Shown here in pieces: positions 8,549 through 19,601 of a stretch of 64,000 nt of DNA. The first letter of the stretch is position 1; the number at the start of each line of letters is the position of its first letter. The position numbers and the translations under genes were made by a program. The notes below the pieces were generated by a model. It worked only from the letters and a program-made list of their open reading frames with translations, was not told the origin of the DNA and ran no database searches. Source of the DNA: Agathobaculum sp. NTUH-O15-33 (GTDB taxonomy: Bacteria; Bacillota; Clostridia; Oscillospirales; Butyricicoccaceae); contig NZ_CP136187.1 in NCBI RefSeq assembly GCF_033193315.1, positions 2,507,501 to 2,571,500 of the forward strand, in the 5' to 3' direction.

Positions 8549-8836
8549 TTATTCGACGACGCGCGGCACAGCCACGCCGCCCGCCTGAAAGTCCGGCGCG
8601 TTCGGCGCGACCAGCTCGTCCGGTGTAAATTCCTGAATCACTTCGTCCTCATGGAACGCGTTCTTGCGTTCGGTGTCGATCACATCGGTGATATCGCCCA
8701 GATCAAGGTCGGCCAGCTTGTCCACCATGCCGACGATGCCCTGCATATCCTCCGCCAGCCGGTCGAACACGCCGCCATTGGAATCGAGCCGCGCCAAAAC
8801 GGCGATGTGCTCGATCTCACCCCGCGAAATTGCCAT
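8549..8836 (-). CDS. gatC: Asp-tRNA(Asn)/Glu-tRNA(Gln) amidotransferase subunit C
   Basis: This 95-residue GatC begins MAISRGEIEHIAVLARLDSN, the standard helical start of the subunit, and ends with the extended segment PDFQAGGVAVPRVVE that wraps the GatA-GatB interface in known structures. It begins 1 bp after the ligA stop codon and precedes gatA, consistent with a single ligA-gatCAB transcript. Confidence 0.95.
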   Translation of the reverse strand: MAISRGEIEHIAVLARLDSNGGVFDRLAEDMQGIVGMVDKLADLDLGDITDVIDTERKNAFHEDEVIQEFTPDELVAPNAPDFQAGGVAVPRVVE

Positions 8837-8837
8837 A

Positions 8838-10862
<2,025 letters not shown>

Positions 10863-10906
10863 TTATTATACCAAATTTTCTCGCCCACTGAAAGAGGGAA
10901 TTTAAT

Positions 10907-11031
10907 TAATTAGGAATTAGTAATGAGTAGTTAGTAATTGTGGTATCGCGCGGGGCGCGATCATCAAATCAATCGGCCCGCGGCCATTCCTTGTTTTTAA
11001 TTCCTAATTCCTAACTACTAATTCCTAATTG
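10907..11031. repeat. AT-rich palindromic intergenic element, copy 2
   Basis: It has the same layout as the element at 199-340: arms made of AATTAGGAATTAGTAAT-type words in inverted orientation around TCGCGCGGGGCGCGA and a GC-rich centre. The right arm runs into yunB and supplies its final codon and stop (AATTAG). Confidence 0.75.
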
Positions 11032-11708
11032 GTTTCCGCGTAATCGTTGATTTTTCCCAACAGACCGTCCCTCGTATCGTCGATATAGGTATACTGCTCG
11101 GGCACGGTGCCGATGATCACGGTATCCGTCACCGGATAGGAGGTCTTCACCTCTTTATACGTCACGCCGAACGGGGTCAGGATGCGGAAACCCGCCCGCA
11201 CCTCGATCAGGATGTTATGCCGTGTTTGGTTGATGCCTGCGGAGGAAAACGCGCTGACGAACTCGGCGGACATCTGCGATAGCGCGGTCATGCCGACATC
11301 CACCGTCGGCCCCATGCCGCTGAACAGCGAGGGCGCGAACACCGAGCCGAGCGGCACCTCTACCGTTGTCTGCTCCAGATCCTCCAGCCGTTCAAATAGG
11401 CCGTTGACGAGCGCGGCCTTGATCTGGCCGATCGCGATTACATCGGTTTTCAGCGCGGTGACATGGTTTTCGTCGTCTCTTTCCAGTACGACCAGATTTT
11501 CATAGGTTTCTCGGTCTGCGTATATTTTATCCTGCAAAACGTTGTTGATCTCTTGCAAGGCGCTGTCTTCGCATAAATTCACTGCATATTCCATAAAAAC
11601 CGGCCGAAACCGCAACGTGATCACAGCGGCGAGCGCCAATACAACCAGCGCGCAAACGACCAGCCACCGCGCGCCCCGCCCTCTTCTCCGGTACCTTCTT
11701 CGCCGCAT
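11025..11708 (-). CDS. yunB: Sporulation protein YunB
   Basis: This 227-residue protein has a basic, Arg-rich N-terminus (MRRRRYRRRGRGARW), one membrane helix at about residues 14-36, and an extracytoplasmic YunB domain with the signature PLGS and GPTVDVGM near the middle. In Bacillus it is a sigma-E-controlled protein needed for normal sporulation. The domain matches in length and motif order. The last two residues and the stop codon fall within the terminal repeat of an intergenic element, suggesting that the element's insertion set the present C-terminus. It is transcribed alone between ligA and ispH-rpsA. Confidence 0.85.
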   Translation of the reverse strand: MRRRRYRRRGRGARWLVVCALVVLALAAVITLRFRPVFMEYAVNLCEDSALQEINNVLQDKIYADRETYENLVVLERDDENHVTALKTDVIAIGQIKAALVNGLFERLEDLEQTTVEVPLGSVFAPSLFSGMGPTVDVGMTALSQMSAEFVSAFSSAGINQTRHNILIEVRAGFRILTPFGVTYKEVKTSYPVTDTVIIGTVPEQYTYIDDTRDGLLGKINDYAETN

Positions 11709-11839
11709 TCACACCAACCCCTTCAGGGTCAGTATACGCGGAACACGCAGTCTGGTATCACAAAGATTGAACGCGGCACCCCGCCTGCTGTTTTCTATTT
11801 TGTGCCCGCCGCCGCATGATGGACGTTTTCTAAAGACAA

Positions 11840-11870
11840 AAAGGCCCGCTGCAGCATGCAGCGGGCCTTT
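11840..11870 (-). terminator. Terminator after ispH-rpsA
   Basis: AAAGGCCCGCTGCA and its perfect complement around a 3-nt loop form a 14-bp stem, followed on the minus strand by a T-rich run. It lies 16 bp past the rpsA stop. Confidence 0.85.
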
Positions 11871-11885
11871 GAACGCATTTGAAAC

Positions 11886-13820
11886 TTATTCGTCGTCGTA
11901 CTCGTCGTCATCGACAAGCAGAGCGCGGATGGAAAGGGATACCTTCTTCTTCTCATCGTTGATGTCGATGATCTTGGCATCCACCTGCTGGCCGGCGGTC
12001 AGCGCATCCTCGGGCTTGGCGATGCGGTGATCGGCGATCTGCGAAATGTGGATCAGGCCGTCCACGCCCGGTACGATCTCAGCGAACGCGCCGAAGGGCA
12101 TGAACTTGAGGATCTTGACTTCCGCTACGTCGCCCACAGCGTAGTTGGACTTGAATACGTTCCACGGATTGTCCTCTTCGCGCTTGTAGCCGAGAGAGAT
12201 CTTCTTGTTTTCCTTGTCCAGACCGATTACAAACACCTTGATCTGATCGCCGACAGCGACGACCTCGCTCGGGTGCTTGATGCGGCCCCAAGACAGCTCG
12301 GAGATATGGACCATGCCGTCCACGCCGCCGATATCTACGAACGCGCCGTAGCTCGTCAGGGACTTGACGGTGCCGTCGTACTCGTTGCCGACCTCAATGG
12401 TCTCCCAGATCTTTTCAGCGGCAACCTTGCGGGCTTCCTGCTGGATCTGGCGGATCGAACCGACCACGCGCTTGCGCTGGCGGTTGATCTCGGTAATATA
12501 GAAGGACTGCTTGGTCTTAACCAGCTGGCTCATCGGCTGATCCTTGGGCACGCCGGTCTGGCTGGCGGGCACAAACACGCGCACGCCGAACGCCGTGGCG
12601 ACAACGCCGCCGCGGTTCTCTTCGACGATAATGCCTTCGACGACCGCGTGGTCCTCAAACGCCTTCTCGATGGTCTCCCAGCCCTTGAGCTGATCGACGC
12701 GCTTCTTGGACAGGGTAACGGTACCCTCGCCGTCGTTGACACGAACGACAACGGCTTCGATCTCATCGCCGGGGTGGATATTGGCGTTTACGTCGTAGGA
12801 CGGGTCGTCGGACAGCTCGCTCAGCGGGATGTAAGCGGTATGCTTAACGCCTAAATCGACCTGCACATCGGTCGAGGAAATCGCTACTACCGTACCGGTG
12901 ACTTTCTCTCCTGTATTTAAAGTTTTGAAGGACTCTTCGAGCATCGCCGCAAAGTCTTCACCATTTTCAATTTTCGTTTCTTCGCTCATCATGTTACTGA
13001 CCTCCTTAATTATCCATGCCGGTGTGGATGCTCCCGCCGTGATCCCGACCCTGCGGCCGTGCCCGCGCTCCTGTGCCTGAAGCTCCTCGGCGTCCTCGAT
13101 GAGCAGGACGTTTCCGCACAGCGAGCGGCTGATCTCGTACAGCCGTTTGGTGTTGGAACTTTTTTTATCACCGATTACGATCATCTCATCCGACGCACCG
13201 GCAAGCAGACGAGCCTCCGACTGGCGCTCATCCGTCGCTTTACATATTGTATCAAAAATTTTGAGGTTTGTACACCTTTTTTTTAGTAAGCCGATAGATT
13301 TATTCCAAAGCGTTCGGTTTACTGTCGTCTGCGCGACGACAGAGATCGGCCGCCGGCAAAAGGCGGGGTCTTCCACGGCGCGCGCGGTCTCCGTTTCGCT
13401 TGCCAGAACGACCGATTCCCCGCACCAGCCCTGTATGCCCACCACCTCTGGATGGCCTGGGCTGCCGAAGATGACGACGAGCCGCCCGTCGGCCGATTGC
13501 TCGTCCGCTATTTTATGGATCTTATGCACAAAGGGGCAAGTCGCGTCGAATATTTCGCAGCGCTTTTCGGCCAGCTGCCTCAGTGCCGCGCGGGGCACGC
13601 CGTGCGCGCGGATCAAAACGGGCGCGCCGTCCGGAATCAGCGCGATCTCCCCCGCGGTCTGCACGCCCTTTTCGGTGAGCCGGTCTATCTCATGCTGGTT
13701 ATGGATAATCTCGCCGTAAGCGTAAATGCGACCGCGTTTTTCAGCTTCCGCCTCTGCCAGCTCGACCGCGCGGCGCACGCCGAAACAGAACCCGGCGGTT
13801 TTGGCGACGGTCACACTCAT
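11886..13820 (-). CDS. ispH-rpsA: Bifunctional HMBPP reductase (IspH) / ribosomal protein S1
   Basis: This is a 644-residue fusion. Residues 1-275 are IspH, the [4Fe-4S] enzyme that makes IPP and DMAPP in the last MEP-pathway step; the three cluster cysteines are Cys12 (GFCFG), Cys95 (DATCPF) and Cys193 (TICKAT). Residues 300-640 hold four S1 RNA-binding repeats with the S1 word GAFVDIGGVDGMVHISELSW in the third. The start is ATG 13820, overlapping the plsC stop by 4 bp; the longer reading frame upstream is only plsC read in another frame. This fusion is known in clostridia. The acidic tail DDDEYDDE is unusual but intact. Confidence 0.95.
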   Translation of the reverse strand: MSVTVAKTAGFCFGVRRAVELAEAEAEKRGRIYAYGEIIHNQHEIDRLTEKGVQTAGEIALIPDGAPVLIRAHGVPRAALRQLAEKRCEIFDATCPFVHKIHKIADEQSADGRLVVIFGSPGHPEVVGIQGWCGESVVLASETETARAVEDPAFCRRPISVVAQTTVNRTLWNKSIGLLKKRCTNLKIFDTICKATDERQSEARLLAGASDEMIVIGDKKSSNTKRLYEISRSLCGNVLLIEDAEELQAQERGHGRRVGITAGASTPAWIIKEVSNMMSEETKIENGEDFAAMLEESFKTLNTGEKVTGTVVAISSTDVQVDLGVKHTAYIPLSELSDDPSYDVNANIHPGDEIEAVVVRVNDGEGTVTLSKKRVDQLKGWETIEKAFEDHAVVEGIIVEENRGGVVATAFGVRVFVPASQTGVPKDQPMSQLVKTKQSFYITEINRQRKRVVGSIRQIQQEARKVAAEKIWETIEVGNEYDGTVKSLTSYGAFVDIGGVDGMVHISELSWGRIKHPSEVVAVGDQIKVFVIGLDKENKKISLGYKREEDNPWNVFKSNYAVGDVAEVKILKFMPFGAFAEIVPGVDGLIHISQIADHRIAKPEDALTAGQQVDAKIIDINDEKKKVSLSIRALLVDDDEYDDE

Positions 13821-14401
13821 ATGGTATCCTTCAGCGCATAAATGCGGCGCAGGATATCGTCCGCGATCACCGCGTAATCCTTTTCCTTGGGATCGGGCAG
13901 GAACGGCTTGCCGATCACGACCGTGGCATGGCAGCGGCGGCCCTTGCCCTCTGAAATGTACATGGGCAGAATCGGCGCGCGGGTCTTGACCGCGAGCATC
14001 GCCGCGCCCTTTTTCGTCTCCCCCTCGGCCGCGTCGCGCGTGCCCTGCGGGAAGATGATGAGTTTTTGCCCTTGCTTTACCGTATTCAGCGCCGTTTTGA
14101 TCGCGGTGATATCCGCGCCGCCCCGGTCGATCGGGAACGCGCCCAGCCAAGTGATCAGCGGGCCGAGCAAGCCCTTCTGGAACAGCTCCTTTTTCGCCAT
14201 CAGCCGCAGCGGCACCTTGCCGCCGAGCGCGGACGCGGCCAGCGGCGGATCGGACAGCTGGCAGTGGTTGGGACAGACGACGCAGCCGCCTGCCGGGATG
14301 TTTTCCCGCCCTTTTACCGTAAAGCCATAATAGATATGATAGGCCAGCGCCACGAACGGGATCGCGATGCGCTGAAACCAGCGATGATATTTACTTTTCA
14401 T
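13817..14401 (-). CDS. plsC: 1-acyl-sn-glycerol-3-phosphate acyltransferase
   Basis: This 194-residue membrane-associated acyltransferase makes phosphatidic acid from lysophosphatidic acid. The HX4D catalytic motif appears as NHCQLSD (about residue 46) and the glycerol-phosphate-binding motif as PQGTRD (about 122). The N-terminus has one hydrophobic segment. It overlaps cmk by 4 bp upstream and ispH-rpsA by 4 bp downstream, a conserved clostridial cmk-plsC-ispH order. Confidence 0.93.
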   Translation of the reverse strand: MKSKYHRWFQRIAIPFVALAYHIYYGFTVKGRENIPAGGCVVCPNHCQLSDPPLAASALGGKVPLRLMAKKELFQKGLLGPLITWLGAFPIDRGGADITAIKTALNTVKQGQKLIIFPQGTRDAAEGETKKGAAMLAVKTRAPILPMYISEGKGRRCHATVVIGKPFLPDPKEKDYAVIADDILRRIYALKDTI

Positions 14402-15078
14402 GCTGTCTCCTCCTTTTCCCGAATGATGCGTACGACCGCTTCTATGCTCTCCGCGAGCGTCAAATCGCTCGTATCGAGCTTAATAGCATCCTCCGCTTGG
14501 CGAAGCGGGGCGATAGCGCGCGTCATATCCTGCCGGTCGCGCCTTTCGATATCTTGCGCAACGCTTTGCAGCGTTACGGTAAGTCCCTTTTCGCAAAGCT
14601 CGTCGTACCGGCGCTTGGCACGGCACGCGACCGAGGCGGTCAAAAAGATCTTGACCTGCGCGTCCGGCAGAATGACCGTGCCGATATCGCGCCCATCCAT
14701 AATAACGTTGTTCTCTCGGGCCATGCCGCGCTGTAAATCGAGCAAGAACCGCCGTACCTCGGGCACGGCTGAAACCTTGGAGGCGTACTGCGCGATCTGC
14801 GGCGTGCGAATGGCCGCCGAAACGTCCTCGCCGCCCAGCAACACGTGCTGCACGCCGTCTTCGTATCGCAGCGAAACACGCAGGCCGTCAAGGGCCGCAA
14901 TAATACCCGCCGTATCCTCATCCGCCACGCCGCGGCGGCAAACGCAAAGGCCGATCGCGCGATACATCGCGCCCGTATCCACATAGATGAATCCGAGCTG
15001 CGCCGCCGCCGCCCGCGCCACTGTCGATTTGCCCGCGCCCGAAGGCCCGTCAATCGCAACCGCAAGATATCCCATCAT
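14398..15078 (-). CDS. cmk: Cytidylate kinase
   Basis: This 226-residue kinase phosphorylates CMP and dCMP. It has the P-loop GPSGAGKST (about residues 12-20), the short YVDTGAMYR substrate-binding segment, and the DGRDIGT motif in the NMP-binding insert. Two adjacent ATG codons (15078 and 15075) follow GGGAGG; the first is chosen arbitrarily. A much longer in-frame extension upstream would overlap the flavoprotein gene and is rejected. Confidence 0.95.
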   Translation of the reverse strand: MMGYLAVAIDGPSGAGKSTVARAAAAQLGFIYVDTGAMYRAIGLCVCRRGVADEDTAGIIAALDGLRVSLRYEDGVQHVLLGGEDVSAAIRTPQIAQYASKVSAVPEVRRFLLDLQRGMARENNVIMDGRDIGTVILPDAQVKIFLTASVACRAKRRYDELCEKGLTVTLQSVAQDIERRDRQDMTRAIAPLRQAEDAIKLDTSDLTLAESIEAVVRIIREKEETA

Positions 15079-15088
15079 AGCTTCCTCC

Positions 15089-16312
15089 CTATGCGTGCGC
15101 CGCGGAAAGCCCGGCAAGCCTTCCGGTCGACCACGCGATCTGTAAATTGAACCCGCCGGTATAGCCGTCCACGTCGAGCACCTCGCCCGCGAAATACAGG
15201 CCGGGCGTTTTTTTCGATTCCATCGTCTTGGGGCTGACCTCCTTGACGGATACGCCGCCCGTGGTGACAATCGCTTCCTCCACCGGACGCTTGCCCGACA
15301 GGGCGACCGGAAACGCGCGCAGCGTGTGCAGCAGCTTCCGCCGTTCCTCCTTGGTGATGGAATGCACCTTGGCGCGCGGATCGATCCCGGCCGCCAATAT
15401 CACGGCGGGGATCATCTTGCGCGGCAACAGCTCGCCCAAGGCGTTAACAAAATCGCTATTTTTATGCTTTTCAAAGTCGCTCAGCAAGCGCTTGTCAAGC
15501 GTTTTTTCATCCAGCGCGGGCTTAAGATCGATCTCCGCGCGGTAAGTTTTGCTACCAAAATGCCGCATGTGCGCCGAAGCGGACAGCACCAGCGGACCGG
15601 ATAGGCCGAAATGCGTAAACAGCATTTCGCCAAAATCCTCATAAATCTTTTTATCGTTTTCCAGAATGCTGAGCCTCACGTTGCGCAGGCTCAACCCCAT
15701 CAGCTCGCCGCACACGTTCCCCGCTTCGGTCAGCGGCACGAGCGAGCCGTTCGGCGGCACGATCTTGTGCCCCAGCGCCTTAGCAAAGCGGTAGCCGTCG
15801 CCGGTCGAGCCGGTCTGCGGATAGGACACGCCGCCGGTGGCCAAGATCACAGCGTCCGCCTCGTAGATCTTGCCGCCCGCCCGCGCGCCGGTCACACGGC
15901 CATCCGCCGCGGTGAGCTCCTCCACGGCTTCGTTTACAATCGTAACACCCGATTGTTTGTTCCATGTAAAAAGCGCGTCAATAATATCGGCGGATCGATC
16001 GGAAACCGGAAAAACGCGGTTTCCCCGCTCGGTCTTGAGCGGCACGCCGCGCGCCTCAAAGAAATCCTTTACATCCTGCGCGGAAAAACAGCCCAGCGCG
16101 GAATATAAAAAGCGCGGATTGACCGGTACATTCTGCAAAACGGTTTCGTTATCGCAATCATTGCACACATTGCAGCGGCCCTTGCCGGTGATGAAAAGCT
16201 TGCGCCCCACCTTTTCATTCTTTTCAAACAGAGTGACGCGCGCGCCCTGCTCCGCGGCCGTGCCCGCCGCCATCAGTCCGGCGGCGCCGCCGCCAACGAC
16301 TAAAATATTCAA
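15089..16312 (-). CDS. HI0933-family NAD(P)/FAD-dependent oxidoreductase
   Basis: This 407-residue flavoprotein starts with the FAD-binding GGGAAGLMAAGTAAEQG fold, has GKGRCNVCND, the family's second signature, near residue 45, and a C-terminal FAD segment (YFAGEVLDVDGYTGGFNLQ). Members of this family (YhiN/BaiN-like) are often adjacent to cmk in clostridia; the true substrate is generally unknown, although one member reduces bile-acid intermediates. It overlaps the rpiR gene by 4 bp and precedes cmk by 10 bp. Confidence 0.88.
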   Translation of the reverse strand: MNILVVGGGAAGLMAAGTAAEQGARVTLFEKNEKVGRKLFITGKGRCNVCNDCDNETVLQNVPVNPRFLYSALGCFSAQDVKDFFEARGVPLKTERGNRVFPVSDRSADIIDALFTWNKQSGVTIVNEAVEELTAADGRVTGARAGGKIYEADAVILATGGVSYPQTGSTGDGYRFAKALGHKIVPPNGSLVPLTEAGNVCGELMGLSLRNVRLSILENDKKIYEDFGEMLFTHFGLSGPLVLSASAHMRHFGSKTYRAEIDLKPALDEKTLDKRLLSDFEKHKNSDFVNALGELLPRKMIPAVILAAGIDPRAKVHSITKEERRKLLHTLRAFPVALSGKRPVEEAIVTTGGVSVKEVSPKTMESKKTPGLYFAGEVLDVDGYTGGFNLQIAWSTGRLAGLSAAHA

Positions 16313-17178
16313 GTGGTCTCGTCCTCCGGCTTCTCATATACGTCATATTCCTCCCAGATGCTCTCTAGGGAGTTAAAGGTGGCTTCTATCTCTTTTTTAT
16401 GCTCCATACCGACCGCGACGATCAGCGCGTTGATGACGGAAAGCGGCGCGATCAGCGAATCGACAAAGCTGGCCATGTCGCTTTTGGCGATCAGCGTATG
16501 ATCGGCCACGCGGGCCAGCGGAGACAGGTGCGAATCCGTCAGCGCGATCACGCGCGCGCCGCGGTCCTTCGAGTAACGCATGGCGGAAAGCGTGCGCTTG
16601 GAATAGCGCGGAAAGCTGATGCCGAGGAACACATCCCCCTCGCCGATGCGCAGCACCTGCTCGAAAATCTCGCTGATGCTATTGGTGTGCACCAAATGTA
16701 CGTTATCGAACAGCAGGTTAAAGTAAAAGCCCATGAAGCTCGCCAGCGCGCCCGAGGAACGCACGCCGAGAATGTACACGCGGCGGGCATGCAGCAGCGC
16801 GTCCACCGCGCCCTGAAAGGCGTCCCGGTCGATCTCGTCCAGCGTCATGCGGATCATATCCATATCCGCGTGCAGAACGGTCTGCAAAACGTCCCGGCCG
16901 CCCATCCGGTCGGAGGATACCTCCATACGCTGCACCGAGGTAAGCTTGTTGCGGATCATTTCCTGCAGCGCGCGCTGTAAATGCGGGTAGCCCTCGTAGC
17001 CAAGTTCGGTCGCAAAGCGAACGACGGTCGATTCACTGACACCGACCGTCGTTCCGAGCCGGCTGGCAGTCATAAACGCCGCTTTATCATAATGCTCTAA
17101 GATAAAGCGCGCAATCTGTTTCTGACCCTTGGAAAAGCCGGGCAATTCATTTTGTATTTTTCCGATCAAATCGTTCAT
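16309..17178 (-). CDS. MurR/RpiR family transcriptional regulator
   Basis: This 289-residue regulator has an RpiR-type helix-turn-helix at about residues 1-75 (including GVSESTVVRFATELGYEGY) and a SIS phosphosugar-binding domain at about 125-265 (VYILGVRSSGALA and DVFLGISFPRYSKRT). Such proteins sense sugar phosphates. No sugar gene is adjacent; it is instead the first gene of a set with the flavoprotein and cmk, so its regulon cannot be told from context. A strong GGAGTG-like site precedes the start. Confidence 0.9.
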   Translation of the reverse strand: MNDLIGKIQNELPGFSKGQKQIARFILEHYDKAAFMTASRLGTTVGVSESTVVRFATELGYEGYPHLQRALQEMIRNKLTSVQRMEVSSDRMGGRDVLQTVLHADMDMIRMTLDEIDRDAFQGAVDALLHARRVYILGVRSSGALASFMGFYFNLLFDNVHLVHTNSISEIFEQVLRIGEGDVFLGISFPRYSKRTLSAMRYSKDRGARVIALTDSHLSPLARVADHTLIAKSDMASFVDSLIAPLSVINALIVAVGMEHKKEIEATFNSLESIWEEYDVYEKPEDETT

Positions 17179-17256
17179 TCCTTAACACTCCTGCTGCCGC
17201 TTAGGTTTCGGCCAATTTCATTCTAAGCGGTTTACAGCAAAAATGCAAGAAGTATT

Positions 17257-17985
17257 TCACCCTTCCTGCATATTTGCAGCAAGGCCCTGCAAATACGCAA
17301 GCTCCTTTTCGGTCAGCTCGCGCCATGAGCCGGGCGTTAAACGCGGGTCGAGCATCAATTTTCCAATGGCGATACGTTTTAAACGGCGCACCTCCAGCCC
17401 GCACTGCTCGCACATTTTGCGGATCTGGCGGTTGCGCCCTTCGTGTATTCCCAGACGCAGCTTCACGCTTTCTTCGTCATGCTCTAAAATGTCCACCGTG
17501 GCGGGCGCGATCTGATAGCCGTCAATTTCCATGGGTTCGGACAGGCGCATAGCCTGATCGACGCGGCCGCGCACGCGTACCTCGTAATACTTGGGCACCT
17601 CATGGCGCGGATGGGTGAGCGCATAGGTCAGCGCGCCGTCGTTGGTGAGCAGCAGCAGCCCCTCGGAGGTATAATCCAACCGGCCGACCGGCACCACGCG
17701 CGCGCCGCAGTTCGCTGTGAGCGCGGCCACGGTTTTGCGCCCGTGCTCATCCTGCATGGTGGAGACCACGCCGCGCGGCTTGTTAAGCATCAGATAGCGC
17801 TTTTGCTCGTTTCCGCCGATCGGCTTGCCATCCACGCAGACGCGCTCCTTTTGCGCGTCCGCCTGATCGCCGAGCGAAGCGCGGCGGCCATTCACCGTCA
17901 CGCGCCCGGCTTCGATCCAGCTTTCCGCCGTACGGCGCGAGCACAGGCCGGCCTGCGCGAGTATTTTCTGTAACCGTTCTTTCAA
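17257..17985 (-). CDS. rluB: 23S rRNA pseudouridine synthase (RluB/RsuA family)
   Basis: This 242-residue enzyme has an N-terminal S4 RNA-binding domain (residues 2-60; QKILAQAGLCSRR) and a pseudouridine synthase domain with catalytic Asp104 in GRLDYTSEGLLLL. It isomerises a uridine in 23S rRNA (RluB) or, less probably, 16S rRNA (RsuA). It lies 41 bp downstream of the dacF-type gene, as in other clostridia. Confidence 0.92.
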   Translation of the reverse strand: MKERLQKILAQAGLCSRRTAESWIEAGRVTVNGRRASLGDQADAQKERVCVDGKPIGGNEQKRYLMLNKPRGVVSTMQDEHGRKTVAALTANCGARVVPVGRLDYTSEGLLLLTNDGALTYALTHPRHEVPKYYEVRVRGRVDQAMRLSEPMEIDGYQIAPATVDILEHDEESVKLRLGIHEGRNRQIRKMCEQCGLEVRRLKRIAIGKLMLDPRLTPGSWRELTEKELAYLQGLAANMQEG

Positions 17986-18026
17986 GATGTCATCCTCCGT
18001 TTTGTCTAATGCCTATCGTCTTGTCT

Positions 18027-19112
18027 TTAGGAAAACAGGCGCTCCCAAAGGCGCGCGGGCAGGCTTTTCTGCTCCGGCGTTAAAAGCGACGCTTCGCCGT
18101 ACAGCACGTTATCCTCAGCGAGCACCGCGCCTCCCAGCCGGTATTCCATACGCCCCGCGCGCGCCGTTTTGACAACGGGCGCGTAGCAGATGGTATCACC
18201 GTAGCGGACCGCCTGTATTTTTTCCTTTTCCTCTGGCGTTAAATACGCCGTTACCGTGTGCTGCGCGATCAGCGGTACTTCGTCCGCGTCGCCGCCGAAC
18301 ACATGCTGGGTGCCCACCTGATCGCCCGCGTGGTGCAGCGTCACTTCTTCGTAGCGGGAAAAGCCGTTGTCCAGCATGGCCATATGATCGTTCCAATCGT
18401 CCGGCGCGTTCAGCGTCACGGCGACGAGCGTGCGGCCATTTCGCTCGGCGGCGGAAACCAAGCAGCGGCCGCTGCGCTTGGTAAAGCCGGTCTTGATGCC
18501 GATCGCGTCGTTATAAAGCGTCAATAGCCGGTTGTGGTTGCTCATCACGCGCTCGCCCGCGCGGTAGTTTTTCGTGCCGACGATCTGCCGGAACGTGGGG
18601 TCCTGCATTCCGGCGGCCGCGATTTTGGCAAGCTCCAGCGCAGTGGTATAATGCGTTTCGCTGTCGAGCCCGTTCGGGTTATCGAAATGGGTGTTTGTCA
18701 AGCCGAGTTCCTTCGCCTTTGCGTTCATTTTATCGATAAACGCGTCATAGCCGCCGCACTCTCCCGCGATGGCGACCGCGGCGTCGTTGCCGGATTCCAG
18801 CAGCAGGCCGTACAGCGTGTCGCGCACGGTGAGCGTTTCGCCCTCGCGCAGGTACATGGACGAACCCTCCACCTGTGTATACGCCTTTTTCACCTGATAG
18901 GTGCGGTCGAGGTCGCCCTCCGAGATCGCGACCAGCGCGGTCATGATCTTGGTTGTGGAGGCCATCGGCAGGCGCGTATCGGCGTTTTGCTCGAACACCG
19001 TTTCGCCCGTATCCGCGTCCAGCACAGCGGCGGCGGCGGCGTTTACCGCGCCCGCCCGACCGGGCAGAAACAGGCAAAGCGCCAAAAGGCAGGCTATTTT
19101 TTTCATATCCAC
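18027..19112 (-). CDS. dacF: D-alanyl-D-alanine carboxypeptidase (DacF/PBP5 type)
   Basis: This 361-residue secreted penicillin-binding protein trims the terminal D-Ala of peptidoglycan stem peptides. A signal peptide spans about residues 1-22 (KKIACLLALCLFLPGRAGA). The three active-site motifs are STTK (Ser52, Lys55), SGN (107-109) and KTG (207-209), followed by a PBP5-like C-terminal beta domain and a short amphipathic tail. Its place between ytfJ and rluB suggests the sporulation-associated DacF/DacB group, but a vegetative role is possible. Confidence 0.93.
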   Translation of the reverse strand: MDMKKIACLLALCLFLPGRAGAVNAAAAAVLDADTGETVFEQNADTRLPMASTTKIMTALVAISEGDLDRTYQVKKAYTQVEGSSMYLREGETLTVRDTLYGLLLESGNDAAVAIAGECGGYDAFIDKMNAKAKELGLTNTHFDNPNGLDSETHYTTALELAKIAAAGMQDPTFRQIVGTKNYRAGERVMSNHNRLLTLYNDAIGIKTGFTKRSGRCLVSAAERNGRTLVAVTLNAPDDWNDHMAMLDNGFSRYEEVTLHHAGDQVGTQHVFGGDADEVPLIAQHTVTAYLTPEEKEKIQAVRYGDTICYAPVVKTARAGRMEYRLGGAVLAEDNVLYGEASLLTPEQKSLPARLWERLFS

Positions 19113-19127
19113 ATCTCCCTGTATAAC

Positions 19128-19162
19128 AAAACCTACTCATAAAAATACTATGAGTAGGTTTT
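19128..19162 (-). terminator. Terminator between ytfJ and dacF
   Basis: AAAACCTACTCATA and its perfect complement form a 14-bp stem with a 7-nt loop, followed on the minus strand by TTTTGTTAT. It separates the scpAB-ytfJ transcript from dacF. Confidence 0.75.
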
Positions 19163-19178
19163 GCGGGGAGCGGGCCTC

Positions 19179-19601
19179 TTATTCCGCGTCTTCTCCGGTT
19201 TCGTCTGCCATTTTTCCGTGGCGGCCGTTCATAAAGCCGGATACCTTGGAGATCGCGCCGGGGATCATTTCGACCAGACGGTCGACCGTGGTGGACGCCT
19301 GCGCGTTGACGCCTAGGATCTGCGCGTCCCCGCTTGGCGAAAGGATCAAAAAGCAAACAGGCGAAACCGTAACGCCCGCGCCGCCGCCGCCGCCAAAAGC
19401 GAGGGGCGCGCCGCTTTGCGCGTGGCGGGGCAAGAAATCGCTGCCGCCCGATGCAAAACCAAAGGTCACCTTGGAGACCGGGATAACCGTCGTGCCGTCC
19501 ACCGTGTGGATCGGCGTGCCGATGATGGTGTTGACATCCACCATTTCCTTGATTTTAGCCATGGTTTCGGTCATCAGGTTGCTGATGGGATGCTCACTCA
19601 T
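19179..19601 (-). CDS. ytfJ: GerW family sporulation protein YtfJ
   Basis: This 140-residue GerW/YtfJ protein contains the family blocks MVDVNTIIGTPI, VTFGFASGGSDF, the glycine run FGGGGGAGVTV, and PVCFLILSP. In Bacillus it is needed for germination of spores. Its start overlaps the end of the DUF2953 gene by 8 bp, the same pairing (ytfI-ytfJ) seen across spore formers. The C-terminus has an acidic tail. Confidence 0.93.
   Translation of the reverse strand: MSEHPISNLMTETMAKIKEMVDVNTIIGTPIHTVDGTTVIPVSKVTFGFASGGSDFLPRHAQSGAPLAFGGGGGAGVTVSPVCFLILSPSGDAQILGVNAQASTTVDRLVEMIPGAISKVSGFMNGRHGKMADETGEDAE

Noticed and set aside
13821..14150. A 110-residue N-terminal extension of IspH-S1
   Set aside because: The extension is plsC in another frame; the proper IspH start and a 4-bp overlap with plsC are clear.
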